Positions 12,087-25,000 of a DNA stretch of 64,000 nucleotides are shown here, one piece after another. The notes under the pieces are model-generated. The model did no database searches. It was not told the origin of the DNA and saw only the letters and a program-made list of their open reading frames with translations. The position numbers and the translations under genes were made by a program. The first letter of the stretch is position 1. Every line of letters starts with the position of its first letter. Origin of the DNA: Rotaria macrura (lineage: Eukaryota > Rotifera > Eurotatoria > Philodinida > Philodinidae); the NCBI GenBank assembly GCA_900239685.1, contig OENT01000423.1:54976-118975 (forward strand), written 5' to 3'.

Positions 12087-14199
12087 GTGTGGATGTACGT
12101 TAGATGGAAACCGTCTATCGGTAAAATACGACTTGGATCATAAACTTTCTTGATTTTCTTTCTTAGTGCTAAAATAAAGGTATTCCAGAAAAACAGTGAC
12201 TCTTTATAAAGTTTGACAAAAGGCAATTGGGACAGACGAATACGAATCTTTAATTAGTCTTTCATGATTTCATGCTGAAGATTTTTTACTTTTCAAGTAT
12301 GTGGTAAGAGAACAGAAAGAAAAGAGCAAGCACATCATTTGATAAAACAGACAGTAGATTTGTTTTTCTTCGACCTTGGTTACCTTTGGTCAAATATTAT
12401 GGAGTCCTAATTTTTCCTCCCAAGCTTTTCTTTTAGTACAGCAACACTAAGTTATGAACTTTAAGAATAAGATATCCTCCACGGCAGATGCTGGAAAGAA
12501 AATCGCTTTAAAACCGTTAAACCAGATTCAGACCGGTAATAGACCGGGATACTGGTCGGTCTGAACATTAGACCGGCTGGTTCCCGATACGAGTACCATC
12601 TATGGGTGTAAGTGTAGATAGTTTCTTAGTTTTCTCAATCCTCATACACTCATATCAGACGTCTAAACATTAAAAATTCATTGAGCTAGAACGTTATTTA
12701 ATTACGTGAATATTCCTCATTCCTCTCATCTGAACTTTGAAGCTTATGTTTATTCACATGTCTAAAATAGCAGATTGCGGTGGTTTATTAAACTGGATAT
12801 TTTATGTAAAATATTGGGTTTGCTTTGAGTCTTTCATAGATTTTTTACAATGAAGAATAGCAATTTCCAATGTTGTGAAAATTCTCAATTAAATTCATTC
12901 TAATAATTTTATTATAATAAAAAACTTCTAATTTACAAAAAAATAATAAAATCTTCTTAGATTACATTACGATGATCTTTTCGTTGAACTATATAAAATA
13001 GCTAATTGTCTTGGTTAAAAATGGATTACTTGTAAGCTTCGAGCTTTCGTTCTACAGCCACGTTTTTGTTTGATGACGAGTGGTTTTCCATTCAGAAACG
13101 AAATAGTTGTTTGAAGCCTTCATCCAATGCATATGTTCAAAAGTATCGACCATGGAGCTTTATTTAACTTTGAATATTCGTTCAAGTAGTATTCTGGAAA
13201 ATTAAGATAATTATCAAAATTTTCTAAAATAAGCCGAATAGATTTTCCATTAGAAATTGAAATTGAGTTGAACTTGCAGACAAAAGCTACTGTCTTTTCA
13301 AATGAATTTCTTATTTAAATGTCATTTATATAATTCTGTATCCAATTAAATACAGAGAAAAAGAATACTTCATCGTACTTCTTCCCCTTGGTGATACATA
13401 AAAAAACTGCTTATTTATTCGTTCCTGACGAAATGTCTCATAAGATCTAATACTTCGCTTAAAGTTTGGACCGCTGGGGGTCGTGCAGAATTACGCTGTA
13501 GACGAAGGAGTGAAAAGCAGGTCCTATGAAACAAAACGTATCTGAACAGATGAAAGGGGCTAAGGACTTCTAAATCGTTAGAGGCTAGCTAGGAAAATTT
13601 CTGTTGTTTTTTCACATAACTTACAGAGAAATTTTCAAGTTTAGATCAGTTTAACCATCATTTTTTGAATGATTTTGTTGGATATGAATCTGAAGTTAAA
13701 ATAATCGGATATTTTCGTTCTAAATAGCCAGCTATTTATAACTGACCGTTGCTAGACTTTCGAGGACCATAGACATTTAACGTTTTTCAGTTTCATACTT
13801 TCACTTTTTTGTTCATTAAAATCCAACAGATATAGAACACAAGAAATGTGACATAGATTGCATTTTAGAAAAAGTGTATTTATTCATTTATATATTTTCG
13901 GTGCATTCAGTTAATAAAAACAGAAGTATATGTCACATTTCAATCTTGACTGTATCTAGATCTAGACTAGTTTCAGATAAGCGATTGAAGTAATCCAATA
14001 TTGAATTATAGAAACAGTATACGGTAAAATGTCAAGCAAGTCTCTGGATCCATATTAGATCAGCTTTAGTTTTGGTGCCAGTTCAATAAAAATACTAATT
14101 CGAGGAAGTCCATGGTCACTTAGCAGACTAAGTGCCGGTTCAACTAGAGGACAACCGTCTTTTCCATAGAAAGTGTACCTTTGTATAAAACAACACATC

Positions 14200-14440
14200 A
14201 CTACTCAGGTCGAATGTCCCCCAACAGGATCCGATAGGATCCTTGAAAAATCTGACGCTTTCCAACTGTCGGCAACTAGGCGGATCCGAATGTTGGAAAC
14301 CATTATTATCCATTAATTTCCGACGATGGAAATCGTCGGATTTCGTTGGATATCGACAGTAGGATCTGATAATGTCCGATCGTAGGATCCGACGAAATCC
14401 AATGATATCCGAAAGTGCGAACATATAGGATCCGAAGAAA
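14200..14440. repeat. GGATCCGAY-rich repeat, copy 1
   Basis: Contains repeated variants of GGATCCGA(C/T), TCCGACGA and CGTCGGA on both strands, with a near-palindrome TTTCCGACGATGGAAATCGTCGGA. The same vocabulary recurs at 15,420-15,660 and 35,640-35,905. It looks like a short inverted-repeat transposon family or satellite remnant rather than coding DNA. Confidence 0.55.
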
Positions 14441-15419
14441 TCTGATGCTATGAGAGTATCTGTAGATACTTTACTTCATCTATTGCTGCACACTATTTTG
14501 TTGTACTTTAATTTTTTTTCTTTCTCTTTTATATGATATTAGAAATTTTTATGTTTTTAATTGAATTTCAATTGAATTAATTTTTTGGATTTAATTATTG
14601 CGTATATTTTATTTTCACATTATATTATATATTATTTTAATTTAACTTATTTTTAAAACTTTTTATACATTTAAAATTTTAAGTTTTTCGCAGTTTATTC
14701 TTTTTACACTGATCGTGCTTTATTTTATGTGATTCGGTCTTCTTCAACTTACTCACAGCACCCTCACCCATACGTAGAACATATATCTTGTGCAAGTTCA
14801 ACCAATCAGTATATAGACGTTATTAAAAAGAAATTTTGTGTTCGTTTTATTTCATTTTTTGCAGTGCACGATACCCATAAGAAGTGAGTCTAAACTATTT
14901 CTTTATTTATTCTATTTTATTTCATTTTCAGTTCATTATATTTTTTAGTTTTCGATAGTTTAAGTTTTAATTTAGTTCTTTATTTTTTCTTTTAGAATTT
15001 ATTTCAGTTATTTAATTTCAATTTTCTTTATTGCTCGCTTAATTCTATTTTCTTTCAGATTATGTTACTACATGAAATCCGTAAATAGTGAGTCGAAACT
15101 ATTTATATTATATTTAAATTTATCTTCATTTTATTCTTTTCATTTTAGTTTTAAAGTTTCTTCCTTTCATTCTGTTTTGCTTTGTTTCACATTTTTTGGG
15201 ATTTATTTTAATATTATTATTATCGAGTCTGTTTAATTCTATTTTACGTATTTCAATTATTTTATTTTTATTTTATTTTTTGTATTTAACTTAGTCTTTT
15301 TTAATAAAAATTATCGTAAACTATAATGAACTACTCAATTTTCAAGCTAATTGCTGACAATGAAGGAAGAATGCGTGATGGCGGATGCCAAACAATATCT
15401 AATATTCAGCTATAAATTC

Positions 15420-15660
15420 GATGGGTTTGAATGAAAATTCGAGAGTATCCGATGTTTTCCGACTCTTGGACCAACTGTCGGAAATCATTAAAACCATTCT
15501 CCGACAACTTCCTATCGGAATCCAATACCAAAGAATCCCACAATTTCCGACAAGATCCTGTCGGATTCCTATCGGATATTATTGGATTATTTGGTGGTCC
15601 ACTGTAGGATCCGACAGGATCTCAGTCTCGGAAAGCTCGACCTGGGTATTCATATTATTC
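15420..15660. repeat. GGATCCGAY-rich repeat, copy 2
   Basis: Same word set as the copy 1.2 kb upstream (TATCCGATG, CTGTCGGAA, AGGATCCGACAGGATC). It ends at about 15,656 in CTCGACCTGGGTA, the terminus shared with the CCAGGTCGA element family, which suggests that both repeat types belong to one broad family. The left end is not clear. Confidence 0.5.
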
Positions 15661-16075
15661 CTCATTTCAGTCAACTGATGACTACTTCCATTGAAATACC
15701 ATTTCCTTATTATTGTTCATCAATAAAAAGCCAAACGTGGCATTCATCTGAAGACTTATTTGTGTTTTTTGGTAAACTGAGTTCTTGCTCAAACGTTGAA
15801 GTAGATTGATGGCGGATCCCAGACTTCCTTATAGGCCAATGCGTGGTTTATTTGAGTCCAAGAATAATTCACGACATCTGTAGAAACAAGCAGGGTTTTG
15901 CTACTCTTTCAGCTTTGTAGCAGTTTCTGAGATCTACCGAGATCACTTTGGGAGCATCGTCAATCGACCATTCCTGATGAAAAGATATCTCAAAATAAAA
16001 TATGTTTCTAGCATTGGTTACAGGCTTTACATGTCACCAACTCTGAAGAAATATATTTATGATCTCCGAAAACTA

Positions 16076-16352
16076 CCCAGATCGAAAAATACGACGTCGT
16101 ATACGGTCGTTGTACATGACCCTAGAATTACGACCGTGTTTCTTCGTATACGGCATTAATACTAGTAGTACACTATCGTAAACGACAAGAATACGACGAA
16201 ATACGATGAGTGTGTTTGGTCGTATCATCTGTCGTAATTGATCGTATTCTTGTTGCTCACGACAGTATACTACTGCTATTTATGCCGTATACGACGAAAT
16301 ACGGCCGTAATTCTAGGGTCATGTATACGACCGTATTTTTTCGACTTGGGGG
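16076..16352. mobile_element. Long-inverted-repeat (foldback) element, CCCAG..TCGA ends
   Basis: Two arms of about 125 bp face each other almost symmetrically. The left arm starts CCCAGATCGAAAAATACG and the right arm ends CGTATTTTTTCGACTTGGGG. Inner landmarks match in reverse complement: ACATGACCCTAGAATTACG, CGTATACGGCAT, GTAGTACACT/GTAGTATACT, ACAAGAATACGA. Only about 15 bp separate the arms. The whole could fold into one hairpin; no coding capacity. Its ends relate it to the CCAGGTCGA elements at 5859-9053 and 27,914-27,961. Confidence 0.85.
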
Positions 16353-16581
16353 GTCAATAATCTAGAATGTGAAAGTATTGGGACAAATGTCGGACCCTAT
16401 TTTTCTTGAATAGAAAGTTACTAAAAGAAAACGAGTTGCCAAAAAATATAGCATTTCCTTCTCTTTCTAAGCATATACGGCTACATCGCATGTCTTTAAA
16501 CAAAGCGATGCAACAGGAAATAGGAGCACCTTTTTAACTAGTCCTCACTTTTCTTCAATTACAAAAAATGTAGGAAATGTC

Positions 16582-17042
16582 AATCTCTATATCTCATCGA
16601 TAAATGCACTCTAAAAGAAGTATTCTATTACCATTCGGTAGGATATTTTCTTCTATTTTGAACCATATAATATTTATATCTGCTACACATGTGTAAATGA
16701 AATGAAATGAGTGAAAGAAATATTTGCGCAATCAATTTGGGATTTTCCTGAGGAACAAAGGAAATATATTATTTGGTAACAGCTGCTTTTAATTAGCTGT
16801 GCTCTTATAAGATCTCTTAAGAGTCCAGAAAAATTGAATAAACTGTGGCCCAATGAGATATTTCTCCTGATTGCTCAGGAAAAATGCAAGTTGATTGCGC
16901 AGGTATCTCTTTCATTCACCTTATTTTACTTGCACATGTGTAGCAGATATAAATTTGATATAGTTCGAAAGAGGAAAAAATATCTTATCAAATGATAATA
17001 AAATATTCCTTTTAGAATGGATCTATCGACGAGATATAGATT
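16582..17042. mobile_element. Second long-inverted-repeat element, ~460 bp
   Basis: The left arm (about 16,582-16,770) and the right arm (about 16,857-17,042) are reverse complements with moderate divergence. Shared landmarks are TCTATATCTCATCGATA, ATTTATATCTGCTACACATGTG, GCGCAATCAA and TTTTCCTGAG. The central about 90 bp are unpaired. The words differ from the adjacent foldback element, so this is a separate family. No ORF. Confidence 0.8.
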
Positions 17043-17387
17043 TTAGACCTCGCAATGAGCCAAGAAATAGTGGCCCAGAAATTATTTAGGCTCACACAGT
17101 CGGACCGAAATTACTCTTAGACAGATTATTCTTTCTGAACAAAATGTGCATAACATTTCAGTAATTTCCAATGCAGTTGCTAGCAAATACAGTGTTATTT
17201 TGAGTTTGATTAGTCCAAGTACCGGTTACAATTTGCAAAAGAAAATGCAATAATTTGGATCGCTTTCTGACTAAAAGAAACAATATATTGCAGGGTTTGA
17301 GAACATTATAAAGCTCATTGTACATGACACGATATACTACGGTAAAATTTATTTGTTGAGTTAAACCTGTGCCAAGTTCACAGAGTA

Positions 17388-18197
17388 TCTATAGGCCGTA
17401 CGGCTTAGCCACCGTCACCGCAGCCATGAAATTCCAGATACTTTAAAGTACTGTCTAGCAGTCGCTGTATTAAAAAACCAAGTTCATCCACTCTCGCCGC
17501 GACAAGAAAAATGTTCGATATTAGAAATAGTCGCCACTGATATTTTTACAAATGTAATCGAAAATTTTTCCTTTCCTCTCATCTCAAATTTTGAACAAGT
17601 TATACACTTTCTTCACAACAGAGACGAAAATCAGAAGATATTCTGTGTTTCCATTAGAAAAAAACAAACATCTTTACACGAACCTAAAGCTGTTTTAGCC
17701 ATTGATACTCATATAGTTTTGATCTATGGTATCGCTTGTTTACTTATACATTTAATTATATAGACTAGCATCGTGTATTAATAATATTCGTATTATTCTC
17801 AGACTATTTTATTGTTTTTCTTTGTCTAGTTTATTCTAGTCTTATGTTTTGATATGTACACAGTTTGTGATACTCTTTATGTATTTTTTCATTGTATGAT
17901 AACACAAAAACAGAATTTTTTCATAAATTCTATTTTAAAATGGCGGTAAACAGGGATTAAAGTAAATAGAAACAGCTTAACAAAAAAGTCATCAACATGA
18001 AACTCAGCCGCTGCCACCGCCGTGCAAAGACTTATAAATATTAGCTTGCGCCGCCGCCAAGAAAAATAAATTTCAAGTTATATAGCCGCCGCTGAGGAAT
18101 GACTTACTAATTTAAATTGCCGGTTGCTGAGAACCTTAAAAAATTGAAACTTGATATGAGCCGCCGCCGTTCTAACCTTCGGCTTATACCTATAAGC
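17388..18197. repeat. Possible non-autonomous element with CCGCCG-rich subterminal regions
   Basis: TATAGG near 17,391 and CCTATA near 18,192 bound a stretch. Its two flanks, and not its T-rich middle, are full of GCCGCCG/GCCACCG words (17,400-17,500 and 18,005-18,180) in a locally AT-rich setting. That layout is typical of subterminal repeats of a DNA transposon. No target-site duplication was found, so the call is tentative. Confidence 0.4.
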
Positions 18198-18448
18198 ATA
18201 TGTGAATGAACATATTTTGTCAATTTCGATCGTATAGTGAGCTAATTCATGGACTTCTAAGTAGTTTGTGGAAAAAAGGTAAAATATTAATTGGTATTTC
18301 TAGTTTTGAAGGTGAATCTCCTAACGTGAGATATTTTCTTTTTCGTCGACACTCTTTAGCTACTCTCTACGTCACTCTAGTTCATTAATTTATCTGACCT
18401 AAGAAATGGTTTTTATGGATTGGAGAACCCCTTTCGAGCTCTGGCATA

Positions 18449-18560
18449 TAGTCATGAGGAGATATCATCGTAATACTGAGACATGTATTACCGTAAAATG
18501 TGACTGTAAACGATCTTATACGAGGTCTGTAATCGTCGACAAGGATACTATTATAAACCC
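18449..18560 (+). repeat. Fragment shared with 8870-8985
   Basis: Resembles the right part of the CCAGGTCG element at 8870-8985. Shared words in the same order are GGTAATACTGAG, CATGYATTAC, GTAAACG and TCTGTAATCGTCGA. It appears to be a truncated copy of that element. Confidence 0.55.
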
Positions 18561-19017
18561 TCGTTCTACTAGTTTTTGTCTGTTTTTTTTTGTCGAAACC
18601 GATGAGAAAAACAGGGCGCGCTAAGCCAATGGAGAATCACTGATAAAAAAGGAGGGCGGTATAAACCGAGTAAGTAATCATTTTGTAATTGTTCATTTTA
18701 GAAGTTTGACAATAAATAATCAAGTATGAAGAGTCTATATGAAACGAATACAACTTCAGATTCTCAAATAATCCTATTCAAATATAGAACAAATCATAAA
18801 ATGTATCAACAAAGGCACAGCTCGTGATGTGTAACTCGATATTGATGGAGATGTATGCAGCAGGTTCGTATAAGTGAAAGAAAACAGAATGCATTAAAAC
18901 ATCTGTCAATATACACGAATACGAACGTTATCAGTTCTTCAATTCTCTTATCTTAAAAGTTTGATCAAATATCAAGGTTTTGCTTAGAAGACAAATAGTT
19001 GAGGTAAGAGCACGACA

Positions 19018-22000
19018 ATGGTCGATAGTCTCCTGTTTTATGTCAATGGCACAGAAATTGTGGAGCGAAATGTTGAGCCCGAATGGACACTTCTTTGGTA
19101 TTTGAGAAACAGTAAATTACCGAACCGATTTTACATGAGACTCATGTTTATTGTTATTAATTCTATTAAGAATTACGATTGACTGGTTCAAAATTAGGCT
19201 GTGGCAAAGGTGGTTGTGGAGCTTGCACAGTTGTTATATCTCGGTGTATTGATCGAGAGTCAGCTGATATTGAACATCGAACAGTAAATGCTTGTTTAGC
19301 CCCAATATGTTCGGTTGACGGATGTCATGTTCTCACTGTCGAAGGATTAGGTTCAACGAACAAATCGAATCTTCATCCTACTCAAATTCGTCTCGCTGAA
19401 TTCTTTGCTTCGCAATGTGGTTTTTGTACACCGGGTATGGTTATGTCGTTGTATGGAACAATTACATCAAAACATAATTCATTGCCAACCATCGAAGATA
19501 TTGAAGAAGCTTTCGATGGAAATCTATGTCGCTGTACCGGATATCGTCCCATTCTTGATGCTGCTAAAACGTTTGCATCTGATATCGATAGACTTGATTG
19601 TAGTACATCTTCATCATCAATAAGATCAACGACATTCCATAAGTGCCTTTCCTATGCTCGTCAAAAGACATCGCCAATCGATCAAGTTCGATTTCCTGAA
19701 AAACTTATTGATTATACTCCGCAGTCAATTCATATTAAAGGTATCGTTCTTGTTTGAGAATAAACAGAAATCTCTTTTCAATAACACTCAAAAATTTATC
19801 TTAGAAAATCGAACTATTTATAGAGAGGAAAATGTGATCTTTCACTTATTCATTCAGAATTAGCCATGAATATATCAATGGAATTAACGAAATGTATTAG
19901 AGAAAGTTTTCAAAAAAACAATAAATTGATTTTCTCTTTTATTGTTCATAACGAAGACTTTGCGTCAACATTTGAAATGTCGACTCAGCAAGAAAATGTA
20001 AATATGAGCGAAGAAGTTCTTTTTGTGTCTACATATAACTTGAGTCTTAAGATATTTTCATCGTCTCTGACAGACAACGAATGCTTCGCACTCACGATAG
20101 TCAAGAATCAGATGGTGAACGAAACATTTCTATGATTGATTCGAGCTTTCCAATTTGAATAAAAATTTATAAACCAGAACAGAACGTACGCATTTTGAAA
20201 GGTTTCATAATCAAATTTCGAAAATCAGTATCGATCTATGAGACAATGGTTTCAACAGTTATGACTGAACTCGATCAGCGATTCGAATAAATTTCATTTC
20301 ACTGTAGACTGTCGGATTTATTTAGTGGTAGAACTTTTACTCGAGTCGAACAAATTATTTACGTGTCTTGTAAAATGACTCATCTAAATAAATATATTCA
20401 TTGATCAGCCTCTTTGAAATCGATCACGGGAGCATATTAATTGTGAAAGGCTGTCGACAAGAAAATCATTGATCAACTTATTCTACTATCGGTCAGTTCA
20501 TCTCGTTTTTTTCATTTGGCAGCTAATTTTATTTGCTTCTCACTTTACTTTTGTTTTCGAAGAACTTCTTCTTCTATCTTCATCAGATTAATCATTTTTA
20601 TGCTTAAACACTTGTTATGAAAAAATGACCCAAGTTATTCGAAATTTCCATCATTCAGAAATCGTTTGTTTATAAGATCATTAGACTTCTGATCGTGCCT
20701 TTCTCAGTTGAACTTAATCGCATGATCGCAAACTGATACGATTTCGACTCTTGTTTCCTATTTTATTAGCAACGATTTAGAAACTGTTATTTGACGTTTG
20801 AAATTGCTTGTTTGCGTGACTAATAAATAATATTGTCCTTGTAAATGGTTAGGTTCTTCACTTGAATGGTATCGTCCTGTGTCGTTGAATGAACTTGTTA
20901 ATCTTCGTCATATGTATCCCGGTTATCAGTCAAAACTCGTTTTCGGTAATACAAGAGTAGAATTCGAAAGAAAATATGATAAAATCCGATGTCACCGTCT
21001 CATATCGATAACATATATTAAGGAATTACAAGAACTGAAACAAGCTGAACATTCATTATATATTGGGGCTGGTGTGACATTTACACGTTTAAAACTGAAA
21101 TTGGAACAATGGAACGGTCAATTTAGTGTTTGTCAAGCTCTACTTGACCAAATGAAACATTTTGCATCAAGACAAATACGAAATGTTGCTTCGATTGGTG
21201 GAAATGTAATATCGGCTTCACCAATGTAAAGAACTTTCTGGAAAAGAACGAATCTTAGTTTGCATTATTTCATTAATATTTGTTCTAGTTCGGATATAAA
21301 TCCTGTATTAGAAGCTGCCGGTGGCATACTTGAATTACATCGTGCCAACGAGGAAACAATCCGCCGTGTTAAATTCAGCGATTTTTTCCTTGGAAATCGT
21401 CGTGTTGCAATCGAGGATGACGAAATTCTTGTTGCCATTCATATTCCTATCGAGCATGAAAATTCGTCAAATAAATATTTTATTCGTTCATACAAACAGG
21501 CCCGGCGTCGAGACGATTCCAAAGGCATAGTAAGCGCTGCATTCAAAGTTCAACTGGAGCCCACAGGTTCAACTGATAATCAATGGAATATTATTTCGGC
21601 TTGTTTTTCATTTGGTGGAATGGCATCGAAAACGGTTTCAGCTGTAAAGACTCAACAGAAGTTAATTGGATTGTCGTGGAGTAAACAAACAATCAGTAAA
21701 GCATACGAATTACTTCTTCAAGAAATGCCTCTCGATCAATCAAGTCCAGGTGGTCAACGTCATTACAGGTTGTTATTATTTGGTTAGAGAATATTTTCAT
21801 TTTTGATCTATTCTAGGCAAACTTTAATTCAATCGTTTCTATTTAAATTCTATTCGTATGTTTCTAACGAGCTACGTCCATCGAGTGTAGATGCGATTGA
21901 TTCATCTTATCATCGAGCAATATCTCATGGTCAACAAACAATACCTGAGAGAGATGCAACTTTGAAAGTAGTCGGAAGTTCGTTGTTACATCGATCTGCT

Positions 22001-25000
22001 TATTTACATACGACAGGAGAGGCCGTTTACATTGATGATATGCCATCGCAAATCGATACACTCTATGCTGCACTCGTACTTAGTACACAAGCGAATACAA
22101 GAATAAAACATATCGGTTTGTTTTGATTTTTCATGCGATTTCATTTCGAAATTCAATCAAATTCTTCTAACGGTAGACATCGACGATGCTTCGAAAGTGA
22201 CTGGTTTCGTATCATTTGTTGATTATCGAGATGTGCCCGGTTCAAACAAATTGAGTGGCTTTTTCGAAGGCGAAGAAGTCTTTGTCTCATCTGTAGCACT
22301 TTGTGTCGGTGCGATTATCGGCCTTGTTGTTGGTGAAACTGAACATGCGGCTAAATCTGCTGCAAGTCTGGTCAAAGTAGATTATGATTTATTATCGCCA
22401 AGAATATTTTCGATTGATGACGCCATTACTCATCAATCTTATTTTGCTGATGAAATATGTCTTGAAAGAGGCGATGTTGACAAAGCTTTTCTTCAAGCGG
22501 AACATTGTTTAGAAGAAACATTGTACATTGGTGGTCAAGAGCATCTCTACATGGAAACGAATGCTTGTATGGTCGTACCATCGAAAGATGATAAAGAAAT
22601 TCATTTATATGCAGCAACACAAAATCCATCGTCACTGCAAGAATTAATGGCATCGACCCTTGATCGAGATGCGAGTCATGTAACTTGCCATGTGAAAAGA
22701 ATTGGTGGAGCTTTTGGAGGAAAAGAATCGAGATCGTAAGTTAAACATTGTAGGCCATCGATGAACAACTATCATATCGACATCCATGTCAACGATAGAC
22801 TAACCTCATGCAGAACTATTCAAATTCATAAAACAATTCTAGTCGTTTCTAACGTTTATTTTCTGTCCCTTCGTCCATATTATTATTGTTAACCAACGAT
22901 AATCTCCGCTTTGATTTGATCGTGCTTAGTCGATCTTCTTCTTAGTGATCGAGATTTAGTCACCATGTTTTCTTCCCATATGGGCATGCTTATTTGTCTT
23001 TTTTTAACGTCAGAAAAGTCAACGGTAAATGATCTTTCGATGATTTTAAGTTGTTACTTGAGGGAGCAAAGAGAATAAATCAATGGGTTATGCACGTGCG
23101 CATCAAGATATCTCGATTGATTGACAAAGCCAGATTTTTAAAAAAACAATTATCCCTGGTTGTTTAACTTGCTGAAATTCATATCTGATGAACAAGAGCA
23201 GCATGAAAACTCTTTCAATATCAAATAACTAATGTATTCACTAAAAACTATGATTGACACTTCAATATTGAGAATTTCACTTCCATTCACTTTCAGGCAG
23301 CCAGTAATTTTCGCAAAAATCTGATCCGTCTAAATCAATCTAATTAGTTCCATTAATAAGCTTTAATTTGATGTTTTCTACTTTTTTCTTGTTAACCACT
23401 GAAAATCATCCGAAGAAAATTTAACGTCGATTTTTCTAATGGAACAGAACATCGAATTTCCTCAACGAGGTCAACAATGAAAAGCCAGAGAGCTATCTGC
23501 GTAACTTATTTGCGGGCGAGGAAAACATTCGGAATTCAAGTCTACGGCTGACTGAAAACTAAGCAGATTTTTCTGACGTCCAGATATGAATTTGAGTCAT
23601 TCGCTATTATAGTCAAATAATGTTCAATATAAATATAAAATACGATTCGAGCTGTTGTGTTTATGATAGTTTCAATATGATTTCTTGATCGAGCGTTGAC
23701 TTTTACAACATTCAATAAAGTACGAACTCTCTAGAGACAGAATCGGAAGCAAAATGAGAATATTTTATAAAGTTCGAATGTTCAAATATGAATGTGTCAA
23801 TGACTTGTCGAAAACAATACATGAAAACGGATTTAACATTTAATTTAACCGATTATTTTGTTTTTATTTTAAACTTGTCCGTAAACGAGAAAACCTCTAC
23901 TCGTTTCTCCAGAGGAAGCGTAAAAGAGTCTGCTTCAACAAGAGTTGAAGCCTTTTTTCTCCTGTTAGGACGAAGAGCTGTGCCAAACGGTCATTCGAAG
24001 AGCTTTTTTTTGTTCTTTTCAAATTGTGCATGTAAAATCAAAGTTTTCCAAAGCGATGATCCCGAGAACAGAAATTCAGAAGAAATTCGTAAAAGCGCAA
24101 AATCAACGTAGATCGGCAAGAAAATCCGAACGGTTCTTATCAAAGGACAAGAGCAATAGGATGTCTCGCTATACATAGATAGATTTGTCCTAGGCACGAT
24201 TTTAACCATGATTCGCACTTAATTTTGCCTCAAGTCGCCTAAAATCATTGGCCAACACGTATTTCTAATGACAATGAAGACATTTTCTATTGTTCGAAAC
24301 TGTAAACACAGTCAATATTCCCGCCCGCGCACCTCCGCAACCCGACAGTCCCTTCGAAATAAAAGACTCACGGTGTATGTTGTTAATTGAAAGTGGGAAC
24401 GTCGGCTTTATTTGTGATAAAGTTATTCTGCTTCACACAGCTAGATTTGAAATATTATTCTCCATAAAGGGTGCACTAATATTAGAGAAAATTGTTTAAT
24501 AAGCGAATATGATGTTATGAATTCGCCAATCTCTCAAAATGTAGAAAAGTCTGATGGATTCGACAATTTCGTTGCGTGAATTGTCAACAAATGAAAACGC
24601 AATTACTGAATTTCATCAATTCTACTTAGAATAGAGAAAAGAATATTTTTGAGAAGGAGAATTATTGATATCCGAAGTTAATCAATCTAAGGTGATAAAT
24701 AGTTAAAAAAATAAAGCATTGGAATGATGATGAGAGGAAGATGTCATTGAAACCAGTGAACATTATCATCGATGTCTTTGATGTATTGGATTTCTCTGCG
24801 TATCGACACTTAGCGAACTCCGTAGACGCTCATCATGGCCTATAGTTATGAAACGCTCGAACTATGATAATAGTAAAGCAATTTCTATAGCAGCTTTTTA
24901 ATAGACTGTTGAATAAAACATAATGTGAAACCAGTGCTGAAATACTTCGGACCGAAATTCAGCAACGCCACTCTCGATCGACTAATTGAATATGATGATC

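Larger units (their letters stand above)
12095..16075. other. Gene-free repeat-rich stretch
   Basis: No gene recognised. Holds a GACCGG-rich inverted patch at about 12,520-12,600 (CAGACCGG ... CCGGTCTG-like words), strongly T-rich DNA at 14,500-15,330, and two patches of GGATCCGAC-type repeats listed separately. ORFs here are by-products of these repeats. Confidence 0.5.

Noticed and set aside
19866-20135. 89-residue ORF inside XDH intron 2
   Set aside because: The XDH splice junction across it is unambiguous, and the ORF has no known motif.
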